A stretch of 30,000 nt of DNA from contig NC_135560.1 in assembly GCF_964340395.1 (NCBI RefSeq), positions 14,645,098 through 14,675,097 of the forward strand, read 5' to 3'. The position numbers and the translations under genes were made by a program. Positions within the stretch are counted from its first letter, which is position 1, and each line of letters begins with the position of its first letter. Below, piece after piece: positions 11,181 to 21,410 of this stretch. Below the pieces are notes generated by a model that was not told where the DNA came from, made no database searches, and saw nothing but the letters and a program-made list of their open reading frames with translations. This DNA is from Glandiceps talaboti. Its lineage: Eukaryota > Hemichordata > Enteropneusta > Spengelidae.

Positions 11181-11239
11181 CAGAGACAAACAGACATAAA
11201 TACATGAACGCACGCACACACAGGCAGACAGACAGACAA

Positions 11240-11278
<39 letters not shown>

Positions 11279-11280
11279 TA
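10814..11280. repeat. Long compound microsatellite: CATA, CA, CATG and CAGA blocks
   Basis: CATA blocks alternate with CA blocks (10861-10897 and 10940-10969). A palindromic TGCA/CATG block follows (about 11000-11021), then a long CATA run, then CAGA repeats (11221-11278) with CAAA variants. All blocks differ from each other by single-base changes in a CANA tetramer. Reading frames up to 196 codons here encode only Cys-Met-Tyr-Val or His-Thr-Tyr-Ile repeats and are artefacts. Confidence 0.95.
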
Positions 11281-11518
11281 AAACTACTTCATCATATATC
11301 ATCCATCCAACTAAAGTAAGTAAACTTCTAAATTTTGTGGAAATCGGTATTGATCTCAACAACAAAATAAATCAGAATTATATTGTAATAGACAATGAAC
11401 CATTAGAAGGAAGTAGAACAGCAATCTTGGATAAAATGAAGAGGCAGAGCTACATGTAAATATGTCGCTTAAATTTGGCCTTTGACGTAATCGTCTTCAG
11501 AGAAGCACAACAAGAGAA
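11281..11518 (-). mobile_element. Insertion-like unit with CATA/CAGA tail (unidentified)
   Basis: This unique 238-base stretch plus the microsatellite to its left is bracketed by the 35-bp direct repeat. On the minus strand this gives the layout of a truncated retrotransposon: body, then TCTG/TATG tail, then target-site duplication. The body contains GAAATCGGTATTGATCTCAA on the plus strand but no reverse-transcriptase motif I can recognise. A simple local duplication is the alternative. Confidence 0.4.
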
Positions 11519-11553
11519 ACTACTGGCAGCATTAACCATTCTATCAAGTGAGT
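11519..11553 (+). repeat. Right copy of the 35-bp direct repeat
   Basis: Matches 10781-10815 with two substitutions (GGC for GAC, ACC for ATC). It is followed by unrelated sequence. Confidence 0.85.
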
Positions 11554-11983
11554 TCAGTATGCTATAGAAAATCTCTGATACTAGCATGAAATTACAATTA
11601 CCCTTATGGCACGATTCGACATCATGATCGAAATAAGAATTACTTCAATCGTATTTATCTTTTTGCAACATGATTAGGCTTAACCGAACTTTTCTGGCAG
11701 AGGTGAATAATTTTCCAGAAATGTGGAAAAAAGAAACTGAAAAATAAGCCTATACTGTCGGCACTGGATTGTAAATGTGAAAGAATCATTTCTGATCATC
11801 ATCTGAAGTATACTTACTAAGCGTGAGTAACGAACGTATGCAATGTTCATAATTAAAAAGAAACACCTTCACCTTTCCATTTCACCTGACGCAAAATACA
11901 ATATTACCTGAAGGGAAACGATGCAGCCAAATATACCAACTTCGAATTCCCTGAAATAAATAGACTGATACAAAATCAAAGAC
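11554..11983. other. No gene recognised
   Basis: AT-rich DNA without a visible domain, RNA gene or repeat. Confidence 0.5.
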
Positions 11984-12258
11984 ACAAACAAACAAACAAA
12001 CAAACAAACAAACAAACAAACAAACAAACAAACAAACAAACAAACAAACAAACATACATACATACATACATACATACATACATACATACATACATACTTA
12101 CATACACACATACATGCATACATACATACACATACATACATACATACATACATACATACATACATACATACATACATACATTCATACACACACATACATG
12201 CATGCATGCATGCATACATACATACATACATACATACATACACACATATATACATATA
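11984..12258. repeat. Compound microsatellite CAAA / CATA / CATG
   Basis: About 16 CAAA units (11987-12051) switch directly to CATA (12052 onward). CA and CATG interruptions follow, including a CATGCATGCATG block at about 12197-12213 embedded in CATA. Beyond it is a short TCTCTCTGTCTC tract (12262-12290). Long frames over this region are artefacts. Confidence 0.95.
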
Positions 12259-13350
12259 CATTCTCTCTGTCTCAGTTTCTCTGTCTCTGTGTATATTACA
12301 AAAAACACTCGTTGAGAGAACATACTTCACAGATATTCAAACAATATGAGGTATTTATGGTCGTCCAATCGACGATTTTATTTCTCTTTACAACGAATTA
12401 TCGTTTCATTTATTGTTTTAAGGACATTCAGTTATTATTAGGGTAGAGTTGTAGATGTGCATTGTTAATGTTGGCAGCTAATTGGCAACAACGTTGTTTT
12501 GAAGCAATAATCCCCGAGCGACTGGGTAAATGTCAGGATTATAAACCCTTTTACGAGCACATCATCTTCCACAGGTTTGTTCATTGTTATTAGGTAAGCT
12601 ATGGCCTTCATAATTTAAAAGAGTAACCTTTTGCCTGTAACGAGCTTTAAATCATAGATATATACTAATGATGCAAATCGTAGCTTCATAGATTGTTTAT
12701 GACATGATTCTCGTCTAGAGGACGTAAGTGTGTCGGTAACATAAATACTTCACTACAACTCTGTAAATCATTGACAAAATAATTATCAAGATCGTTACAC
12801 ACACATGATCTTACGGATCAAGCCCAAGCAGGTCATGACCAGAAATGAGAATACGACATGATGTTCACTTATACGATTTTTATGGAGTCTTTATGAGCTG
12901 ATTGTAAATATTGAAGTAACATATAATAAGGGCTTGCCTATACATTGCAGATGATTTATTTTCAACTTACATTCCCTACAATGCGCTGGTTTAGTTTTGA
13001 CGTATAAATCTCTATATATTCAAAGATTATTTTTTTAAAGGAAAGGGAAAGCAAAGAGAGGAATAAAGCATCCAGTTACAAATATACATTGCTCATTATA
13101 TTTTAGGGTTGTTGTCAATAAACCAGCCGAACTGTTGTATACGTTACAAGATTTTGTCACTGTTGTACAATTAATTGACATGTTACTTTCTGTAACAATT
13201 TAATAAACTTACATAATTATTAGCCAGTGATTATTTGAAAATTTCTGTTGTGAGAGATCGCGCAATTAGTACAACAGAATTGAGTAGTAGAAATATTTAT
13301 GAAGTCATAATGCCAGTGTGAAAAGGGTTGTAATTCTCCGTCCCTTTCAG
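12259..13350. other. No gene recognised
   Basis: AT-rich DNA. A pyrimidine tract ending CAG (about 13334-13350) resembles a splice acceptor and precedes the weak candidate discussed under findings. A donor-like GTAAGC at about 12595 follows a frame of unknown meaning. Confidence 0.45.
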
Positions 13351-13556
13351 CACAAGATTATCTTCATAATGCCTTACATGGGGATATATGACTGTATCTG
13401 TTATTTACATGAACAAGAGGCGCCAAAAGTACATCACAGACGACATGGACGGGAAATATGTCTGACTTTCGTATGCAAAAAGATGTAACATTATACACAA
13501 TGTAAATATAGCTTTTTACACTCAACATTACTTATGGCAAATACAAAAAAATATGT

Positions 13557-13908
13557 ATTTCCGATAACCTGGCCAACCCTAGTTGAAGCCACCCAACCCT
13601 AACCATTTCTAAAAAGCAAAAAGGTAAAATTTCCATTTCCCTGTAGATTTTCTTGCCAACATATCTTTAGTGACTTTTTTTTTTTTTTTAGAAATCACAC
13701 TCTGGAGAGAAACGATGTCATTTCACCCTATAAAACCACAGTCTGCATATTGTGTTTGTCTACTTCTGAATCACATAATTGTCTTCATTTACATCTCATT
13801 AACGTTTAAGGAAGTATTGTGACCAAAGAGAGTATCTTGACTTTGGGTTGAAGTAATAAAAAAAATGAAATTTTAAAATGAAATCCCGACCTACCTACCC
13901 TATTTTCT

Positions 13909-13909
<1 letters not shown>
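13557..13909 (+). mobile_element. MITE-like TIR element, copy 1 (subfamily B)
   Basis: The left end reads TTCCGATAACC and continues CCAACCCTAG and CCAACCCTAACC. This matches the reverse complement of the right end of the copy at 17493-17877. Internal matches to that copy include CAAAAAGGTAAAAT, CAGTCTGCATA and ATAATTGTCTTC. The right end stops at CCTACCTACCCTATTTTC, about 25 bases short of the expected terminal inverted repeat, where a TAG array begins. It has a T-run of 15 at 13675-13689 and no coding capacity. Confidence 0.75.
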
Positions 13910-13964
<55 letters not shown>

Positions 13965-13970
13965 TATGTC

Positions 13971-14008
<38 letters not shown>

Positions 14009-14026
14009 ATAGTAGTAGTAGTAGTA
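13910..14026. repeat. (TAG)n trinucleotide array
   Basis: Two blocks of TAG/GTA units separated by TTATGTC, with one TAA variant near the end. It replaces the expected terminus of the neighbouring TIR element. Poly-Leu and poly-Thr frames here are artefacts. Confidence 0.97.
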
Positions 14027-14495
14027 AGTTGTTAAATCTATGAGTTCTAAAACCTGTATTATGAGCTGTCTGTGTATTATTCCTTTTGCCCACATGTCAT
14101 ATTCGTTTTCACTTTCAGCGTTAGATGCCATTTTCACTGATATATTTCCAGTAAGCTGAATGACTTGTACATTTCTGAGAAAGACCTTGGGCAGTATAGA
14201 TATTCAAAGAGAGACAAAACTAATGTTCCGTGCTTGTAATTGTCGTCTTCGTAAGAACAGTAACCTTCTTTGCACAATGAATCTATGAAGTTTGAAGCAA
14301 TGCAAATATTATATTGATTCATAGTCCATGATATCACATTTTTCCACTTTATATAGTTTGGAGCGTGTTTTACTGATTTACATTCAAAGCACGCATGTGT
14401 CATGTTAGTGTAATACCATGACAAGCTGCCTGGTTAATTGTCTCCTTAATGAACAAGACACATTGTCGGTTTTATCATGTATTTTTCCTTTTCAG
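14027..14495. other. No gene recognised; ends in acceptor-like tract
   Basis: A 96-codon minus-strand frame (14134-14424) has no recognisable domain. The right end, TATTTTTCCTTTTCAG (to 14495), is a strong splice-acceptor-like tract preceding the kinase-like exon. Confidence 0.45.
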
Positions 14496-14572
14496 CACAT
14501 TTACTGCAAGCTAGAAATAAACGAGTTCCTTGTGGCACTAAGAATACAAAATCGTGATTTTGGATTGGCGAG
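14496..14572 (+). pseudogene. Decayed tyrosine-kinase exon (catalytic loop to DFG)
   Basis: A 77-base segment lies between a strong acceptor (TTTTTCCTTTTCAG to 14495) and a strong donor (GCGAG|GTAAGA at 14573). One frame reads HLLQARNKRV then GTKNTK; the frame shifted by one base then reads RDFGLAR up to the donor. Receptor tyrosine kinases have HRDLAARN, a short linker, then K-I-x-DFGLAR over about 78 bases, so order and spacing both fit. The arginine and aspartate of HRD are missing, and a small indel separates the two frames, so it would not encode an active kinase. A fully open alternative frame, HIYCKLEINEFLVALRIQNR followed by DFGLAR, also reaches the donor. No other kinase exon was found nearby. 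Chance similarity cannot be excluded. Confidence 0.45.
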
Positions 14573-15718
14573 GTAAGACGCTGGACAGTGGTTTACATCA
14601 GGCCATCAAATTAAAAATTTGTGTATAACTTAATGCGTACCTTCATCTGTTGAAAAAATGTTTCATTGAAGAATCACATCTTTGAAAATGCTCAGATATC
14701 AAAATTAATTTCTCGACAAAGCCATGTGATCTGACTTGATTTTGGAACAGTAATCTTCATTAACCTGTGTTGCTTGCAACTTATGTTGTCTTTATTTTAT
14801 TCAATGTCTTCAAGTTATCCCTTTTGCTAGATTTCTATCTATTATAAATGTCGCCTTTCTCTCCCTGTTTTGAATTGGGGGACATAAATGTTACATAAAA
14901 GACGTATGTAAGAAATCCAATCGAAAATCGCAAAGCTCCGTTTAGAAGAAGATCTTCCCATAACCATTTTAATGTAGAGAATCTACGTGTGTCGATCGAT
15001 GTACGTAGTGCATTATGGTTGCTCAGTTTTGGATAGCATAGCTTGATCCGTGTCTCATGGCCATACTTGGTTGACAAGATCTTTTCCTGGCTCACGTGGA
15101 ATCTCGTCTTATTATCTCGAGATCGTAAAAATTGTCTATTTTGACAGTGATGAACTCCAATTCGGTTTTGAAGGTCAATGTCTGTACTTAAACTAGAAAG
15201 ACTTCATGAAATGCTTAATGACTCAAATATATCAAAAGACGAATACTTTTGATCCTAATCGATAGAGAGATTTCTGACCAGTTTTTATCAATATACCGTT
15301 AATCTAAATTCATTGTCCCTGATTCTCTGTGACGCCAAAACGAATATATTAATGTAGAAACACCCGTACTAGTAGTACACCGTCGATAAAGATCCTTCCA
15401 GCGACGCTTTCACATGAACCTGAACATTTCATTATGTGTAATCTGCATTTAGGGAAATGTTGACTTTCACTCTCAAAATCTTAACCACGTTTTTCATTTC
15501 AACGTATAATTATACTGCACTACGTGATATTGCTGAGCGGCATACTGATTTCCATTTAAGTATTATTAACTGATTAAAAAACTGAACACCAAAGACGTAT
15601 ACAGTAAATGTCCAATACACGATTAGTTTCTTTGTCAAATAGAGCTAGAGGTTACCACAGAATTGTCTAGCACGGCATAGAAAAAGAAACTTCATGATAC
15701 GGCGTACAAAAAAAAATT
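14573..15718. other. No gene recognised
   Basis: AT-rich DNA. The 86-codon minus-strand frame at 14835-15095 is not recognisable. No further kinase subdomain (APE, DVWS) could be found on the plus strand. Confidence 0.5.
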
Positions 15719-16043
15719 GGTTCCGGTTATCCGACCCCACCTAGTTTTTCACACCGCCCTAAACTTTTTTTTACGTATACTAGAAAAAATAATAAAATCA
15801 CGACAATTTTGAAGTCTCGCAAGAAATAGTAGATCAACTTGAAAAGACAGCATAAAACTGTTCTTCCAATCTATAATGGTTGTACATCTGGTGAAAAGAA
15901 ACCAATAACACTGAGACCATATGGAAAACAACGGAAAACAAAACTACCTGAATTAGACACTCACACATGAAAAAAAAATATTAAAAGATAAAATAAAAAA
16001 TCTACCTACACCACCTATTCGAAAATTTAGCGTAATCGGAACC
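15719..16043 (+). mobile_element. MITE-like TIR element, copy 2 (subfamily A)
   Basis: 325 bases, beginning GGTTCCGGTTATCC and ending GTAATCGGAACC, so the ends are inverted repeats of about 11 bp. Just inside lie CGACCCCACCTAGTTTTTCA and CCCTAAAC on the left and CTACCTACACCACCTATTCG on the right. The whole length aligns in reverse with 20624-20941. It has no coding capacity. No clear target-site duplication is visible. Confidence 0.85.
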
Positions 16044-17492
16044 ACGCGATTGTTTTTCATTAGGCCTAATCCAACTTTCGTAAAAATCTACCATGAATAT
16101 TTAAAGTTAATAAGTTTCTCAAAACGACAACTATCTGCCGGGTAAACCTTTTATAATATTGAGAAAATTGAAGCAGAATAGTGTTTGCTTAGAACCAAGT
16201 TTATATTTTGGTGGGAAAGAATGTCTGTTATATGCACAGGCGGCATTTTTTGACTACAAAACGGCTATTCCTGCTTCCCCATTGTACATGCTCCAGAGGT
16301 GGAAGTACACCATCTATTAACCCGTGTTGTATTTTGGCAAATCTATACGCAAATGCACTTCCATTATAACTCGTTATTGTGATAAAGAATCGGGGACAAT
16401 TATAAGTTGGGATCGCGTTCCCTGACTAAAGATATTAAAACACGATATATAATTGCCAATATATGGTAGATGCGTACAACTTGTGAAGACAGCTAATGAT
16501 CTGCTCAACGCATTGCAAATAACGTAAAGAGACACTTTTAGGATCTGTGGATTACAATGATCTATGTTCGTGCCTTAACAACTATAATTTTGCATGAGAC
16601 TTAGTCAGATAATAATGTCTGTTATTTTATACACATTATTAATTTCAAATAATTGCAGGGGTAGACAATCGCTATTGCCTTTGTGATCGAACCATCGTAT
16701 CTTGCTGTAATTTGATATCTTTAAACCTTACTAGCTCACTAACGACCATCAATTCAAATATCACTTTTTGATATTAGCAGATTTTAACAACGAGTGTAGT
16801 GATATCCCGTTGACATATGATATAACACAAAGTACGAAGTAACGAAGCATTCACCTTCCATGTTTTGACCTTATGCAGTAAAAATCTTTCTAACATCACA
16901 ATTCAATGGAGGGTCAAGTGAAAAGTTGTTTACAGTCCTGCCCATACGAGTGCAGCGTTTTCAAAAATTAGAAACCTACCTTCTTTCGGTGGTTATTGTT
17001 AACACAACTGTATAAAGGACCTATTTGTGTTAAAGGCTTTCATCAGTCTACAAATGAAACCATGAACTGTAATATGACCATACTTCCTCTGATGACTTAA
17101 GGTAGAATACACCCTAAGGACCAACATTCCCTGGAAATCAAATTTAATCAAATCTCTCAAAACTTTGCTATAGGTTAGTTTATTCCAGGCCTTCTGAAAA
17201 TGATAAAAACGAATTGAGGGGTTCACCATTTGTATTCAAGGAAATTGATAAAATAATTTATAATCCCACAGAGTTGATACAGTATTCGATAGCTATTCTG
17301 ATTCTAAAAAAAATATGCAACGTCGCTTTTGTTTTTTTTCTTGATTTTATGAGAATATTGACAGTACTTTTTTGCCATTTCCTTTTTGACAACTCAATTT
17401 ACTAAAATTGTGAATATGTCATCTGTAACACATATACGACAACAATACATATTTATTACAGTTCTGCGAAGGCACAATAATAAAAAAAACTT
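16044..17492. other. No gene recognised
   Basis: About 1.4 kb of AT-rich DNA without visible repeats, RNA genes or domains. The 76-codon minus-strand frame at 16999-17229 is not recognised. Confidence 0.5.
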
Positions 17493-17877
17493 GTTTCCGG
17501 TAACATTTTTGACTTCCGAAAATAGAGTATGTAGGTCGGAATTCTATTTTAATTTACTTTAGATTTTTTTAAAAATACTCAAGATAAGATTCTCAATACT
17601 TCCATCAGAGTTTGATGAGGCATAAAAGAAGTAAACGAAGACAATTATAAGTTAAGGAAACGGTCACGTTATGCAGACTGTATTGTTATAGTCTAAAAAG
17701 ACCTGATTCTCTGTGGGATATCATTTTTTTTTTAAAATGACCACAGATGAGTCAAAAATGGTATAAAGATGTACACAGAAATAGAGGTCAATTGTTACCA
17801 TTTTACCTTTTTGCATGCAAACAAATGTTTAGGGTCGGGGTTTGAACTAGCTAAGGGTTGGTCTGGTTATCGGGAAC
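17493..17877 (-). mobile_element. MITE-like TIR element, copy 3 (subfamily B, inverted)
   Basis: About 385 bases, running from GTTTCCGGTAAC on the left to GGTTATCGGGAACA on the right. The subterminal blocks GTATGTAGGTCGG and TTTAGGGTCGG are the family's CCGACCTAC and CCGACCCTAAA blocks in reverse. The interior is shared with copy 1 but not with copies 2 and 4. A frame at 17769-18005 crosses its right end and is not credible as a gene. Confidence 0.8.
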
Positions 17878-18382
17878 ACACAGTTTCTTTTATCAAAGAT
17901 TTTAATGTCGATGACAATTTAACAAGACGTCTACCTACGATTGCTCTTCTCTTTGATGGCTGTCTAAGAAAAAGAAACCGGTGTAATAACTGTGTTCCTA
18001 TATAATTGCTTCGATCTAGTTTGATTTCCAATAAACGTTTTCCTGGACATGTTTGGTTTTATCTCATGGAACGGTACACGTACATGCGGCCATAAAAACC
18101 TAACGAAATGTATTTAACTTTAGGAGGATTGCTTGGTTTAATGTCAAGTTTATTTCACGAGTACCTAATAATCGGTTTTACGAGGCTAGAAATGAAACTA
18201 CTGCAGTGTCTGTTGAGTTCACCCTATCCATTTCAATTGTCACGTCCTGTATGTATCGTTCGACGGACATCATATCATTCTACATGTAAAAATAGGTATC
18301 TAAAGTTTGAAATATCATTTCCGATGATGCTGGTTTAAATTTACGTCGTTTATGTCAAGGAAGGTAATTTAAAGTACATCTA
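17878..18382. other. No gene recognised
   Basis: AT-rich DNA. A 76-codon frame at 18108-18338 shows no domain. More decayed LINE sequence could be hidden here upstream of the recognisable part. Confidence 0.4.
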
Positions 18383-18829
18383 ATGGGTAGATCGCATCCA
18401 AAGTCACGCGGCCAGATTCATAATACTAATTATTTCAAAAGCAGAGAACCCGGCAGTATCAAGAAATGCTCCAACAACACATCATACTTCTACAAGACCG
18501 CACAAAGGAACGCCATATCCTAATTATATACAAGACTGCTGAGGGCCTGTTATCGGATATTCACACAGACACCTAGTATCGTATACCACAGAGACCACAG
18601 AGATCAATAAAACCAATGAAATATTAGGGATATGCCAGCACAATTAAAAACCCTTTAAATTTGGCCACAAGCAATTCATGTTGTTTAAACCAGATACCAA
18701 ACTGTAACACAGTCATCTTCAGAAACTCACTCTTCCCAGCACGAACAATTATAGACTGAAACAATCTTGGAGACAGCTTTTAAAGCTGGATCGCTTGATG
18801 CCTTCAAGGCATCCATCCAGCTTGACTAA
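18383..18829 (+). mobile_element. Dead LINE: C-terminal end of reverse-transcriptase ORF
   Basis: Fragments in the family's order lie on the plus strand: WVDRIQSHAARFI, then (shifted frame) TNYFKSREPGSIK, then LLQDRTKERHILIIYKTAEG, then YRIPQRPQRSIKPMKY, then NLATSNSCCLNQIP, then FRNSLFPARTIID, then AGSLDAFKASIQLD, then a TAA stop at 18827-18829. This is the post-RT tail of a CR1/L2-like non-LTR retrotransposon, where NSFFPRTIxDWN is diagnostic. Here the Trp codon of that motif is TGA. At least two TAG stops and several frameshifts confirm it is a fossil. The RT catalytic region is not present. Confidence 0.85.
18783..18823. other. 41-base hairpin inside the LINE tail
   Basis: AAGCTGGAT (18783-18791) pairs with ATCCAGCTT (18815-18823). 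An inner stem GATGCC (18797-18802) pairs with GGCATC (18808-18813). It overlaps the codons for the AGSLDAFKASIQ segment, so it may be incidental to coding. Confidence 0.6.
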
Positions 18830-19527
18830 GTGCCTTCTCTCTCCATCGTTCATATACAAGTTCTCTGGTCACTTGACGTATTTATACTGATCTTATACAG
18901 ATCACGTCGTTCAGCAAACATTATATTGTTACTCGTAAGTAGAATTGTCAAACATGCATAACGTTTCTCGCTGTGAGTATAAATTACTACAACAACGTAC
19001 AACGGTGTTCTGCACTTTCTAATTCAAAATGAATTTTAGCGTATACATCATTGTTACCTAAAGTTTGTACATATCCTACAACTTGTGTTAGATCCAGGCG
19101 TGTTACTGTACACATTGACTCAGAGGTGACGTGATGCGTATGGTTTCGTCATGAGGTTTAACACTTCGTGTATGAAAATCAAAACAATAAGTGTGTATTA
19201 CCAACAACTTTATTGTTACAGGGGTTAACCTATAATAGTATATTACTATAAATAGAATTGAATTTCACACAAAGAAACTTGTGGAAAATAAACAAGTCTA
19301 TTGTGAACCAAATATAAACTTAGAGCTATTCACAGCACAGCTTGAACATGGTGTAATGTAAATAGGTGATATGTTCATAGGCTAGCATTTACAACCACGA
19401 TTAATGTTGCGTCTAAATTTAAGTACAATCTGGTCATCACCATTATAATGTTCCCAGCTGCAGCCTTGGTGCCTATTTATGAGTATTTAGTAATTGTGTG
19501 AGTGTAAATGTAATTACTGAAGCGAGT
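18830..19527. other. No gene recognised
   Basis: Probably begins with the LINE 3' UTR, whose end cannot be placed. The rest is AT-rich and featureless to my reading. Confidence 0.45.
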
Positions 19528-19835
19528 TTTAAGTAATATAAAACAATTTTATCATGGCTTCCTTGTTGTAAAATCAATATGAAACAAAACATGCCAAGTC
19601 CTTGTTTGTACCTCAACACATTGCAATATATTGATAAGCGTGTAAATGTATGTTATTGTACGTACACTGACAAACTTTTTATACGTTTTGTTAAATGTAT
19701 TGAGTGACAAACTCAGACATTGTCTATGTTGTGTCACATTGATTGCTCATGTAGGAAGCCATGATAACATTGTTTTATTTAAATAAAAATCCAAAATAAA
19801 TACCCCAATTCATATCCATATGGCCACTTTAACAT
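19528..19835. mobile_element. Palindromic (foldback) element
   Basis: Imperfect arms of about 125 bp meet near a central GTACGTAC (19658-19665). The outer match is ATCATGGCTTCCT (19552-19564) against AGGAAGCCATGAT (19754-19766). The match continues inward through AATCAAT, ACAA, a GTC block, TTTGT and CTCAA.ACATT in register, and outward through TAAAACAAT. The right flank to 19835 is shared with 8664-8717, so the repeat unit may extend that far. It has no coding capacity, and a foldback MITE is the likely class. Confidence 0.75.
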
Positions 19836-20623
19836 CAGAAATAGTTACTCTTATCTCAGACAAGGAACAAGATGTGTTATTCAATTTAAAAGAATTTCTT
19901 CAACAAATAAACCATGTCTGTGAGTAGTAGTACATTGTAACCTTCTAGTTTAACTACTATCAATGATGTATTGAATGCAAATATTGTTGTAATTATTTTC
20001 AATGGCGCGTCCACTGAGGCATAGTAGTCAGGGGGGATATTGACGACTGGTTTAGTTGAAATGATGTTGAGTACATTGATTTATACACACGAGTGGTCTT
20101 GGCTGTATTTTGACTAAACAGAAGTCTGATCTGTATTCAGATCCAGTGTATCACATTTTCCAATAATGGTGCTTGGTTCTACGACATAATCAGTGCACGT
20201 GGTTATGACATGAACGAAAACATCAATTTGGTTTTCATCCGAGTCGGAGGACTAATAGGTAGGGGATACTGTAATAGATTCAGAGATCAACTAAAATTAT
20301 TACTAAAGCATTCATGCAGAACAACTCCATCAACCACCACATTATAGGAACGCATTCGTAGTTTTAATAAATCTCGATCATTATTGATGAATCGGATGCC
20401 AACCTTTTGCGATGTTACTCCAATTTGGTTCTGAGATTCGTATATGTAATATGTATGTTACTTATATTTTGATTTTCATGGTATGTATCTCCAGTATTAA
20501 TCGTTAATCGTTAAGGACAGCAGAAAAGATTCACTAAGGCTTAACGTTTGCATGCTAACCATCAATCTATATATAGTTAGCTGTCTGCAAGATATAATTG
20601 AATGTTTTTTTTTGGCTATTGTG
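19836..20623. other. No gene recognised
   Basis: AT-rich DNA without visible repeats or domains. Confidence 0.5.
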
Positions 20624-20941
20624 TGTCCCGATTACGCTCAATTTTAGCATAGGTTGGGTAGGCGGATCTTTTTAATTATTTTCTTTTTTATTTGAGAGTG
20701 TCTTAGTTATGTTTCCGTTGTTTTCCCATATGGAGTCTGTGCCAAGTTATTGGTTTCATCCCATCAGATGTACAGCTATGATAACAGATTTGAAGAACAG
20801 TTTTATACTTGTTGATGTCAGTTTCCGCATCGACTATTTCTCATGAGACTTCACACAATTTTCGCGATTTTTACTCTAATACGTAAAAAAAAGTTTAGGG
20901 TCGGCCGTGAAAAACTAGGTGGGGGTCGGGTAACTGGAGCC
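20624..20941 (-). mobile_element. MITE-like TIR element, copy 4 (subfamily A, inverted)
   Basis: 318 bases whose reverse complement aligns end to end with copy 2 at 15719-16043. Shared blocks include CGACCC.CACCTAGTTTTTCA, TAAACTTTTTTTTACGTAT, TATAAAACTGTTCTTC, TGTACATCTG and AAACAACGGAAA. The ends read GTCCCGATTACGC (left) and GTAACTGGAGCC (right), diverged forms of the family TIR. Confidence 0.85.
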
Positions 20942-21410
20942 AAACAATGTTTTAGGCCTAACATGCTATATTGTGTGTAGTTAGTGTAGGGAAAACAAAA
21001 CATAATTGTTCAAATGCCATTTTTGCAGAAAAAAATACATTACTTCAAACAGTAAATCATTTGATTAGCTTTAAATTCCAGTGGATACATTACTCTTGAT
21101 GGATGGCAGACATATGGCGGTGATTACCTGGTATCAACCTCAGTTATATTAGATACGAGCACATAGCAAGGCAAAGATCGGAAACTGATGTTTCACGTAT
21201 CTCAAATCAGAAGAGGAAACTTCAATCATGTCTAGATCGCATATATGGGCTAATTTACTAGGTTGGTGATAACGCGTAAATAATACAATCAAACTGATAA
21301 GTCGCATAATTACAAGAGTACCGTTGTGCACCTGTGGCATGAGACTGCTCTGATGTTTCCGTTTCGGGTCTGATTCAGCGAAATCGGGTTCAGCTTATCA
21401 CACAAATTTG
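20942..21410. other. No gene recognised
   Basis: AT-rich DNA. The 63-codon minus-strand frame at 21149-21340 is not recognised. Confidence 0.5.

Noticed and set aside
10775-11365. A 196-codon minus-strand frame and its overlapping frames
   Set aside because: Composed of Cys-Met-Tyr-Val repeats from the CATA/CA microsatellite. Similar artefacts occur at 580-956, 8790-9135, 9661-9983, 11869-12446, 23308-23535, 24782-25292 and 29807-29998.
13806-14093. A 95-codon frame with poly-Leu and poly-Thr
   Set aside because: Produced by the TAG array and the end of a TIR element.
14835-15095. Minus-strand frame containing TLKW and LLNGA, reminiscent of a kinase APE region
   Set aside because: The APE and DVWS motifs are absent, no DFG precedes it, and it is on the strand opposite to the kinase-like exon.
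17769-18005. A 78-codon frame as a gene
   Set aside because: It runs across the right end of a MITE-like copy whose sequence explains its first half.
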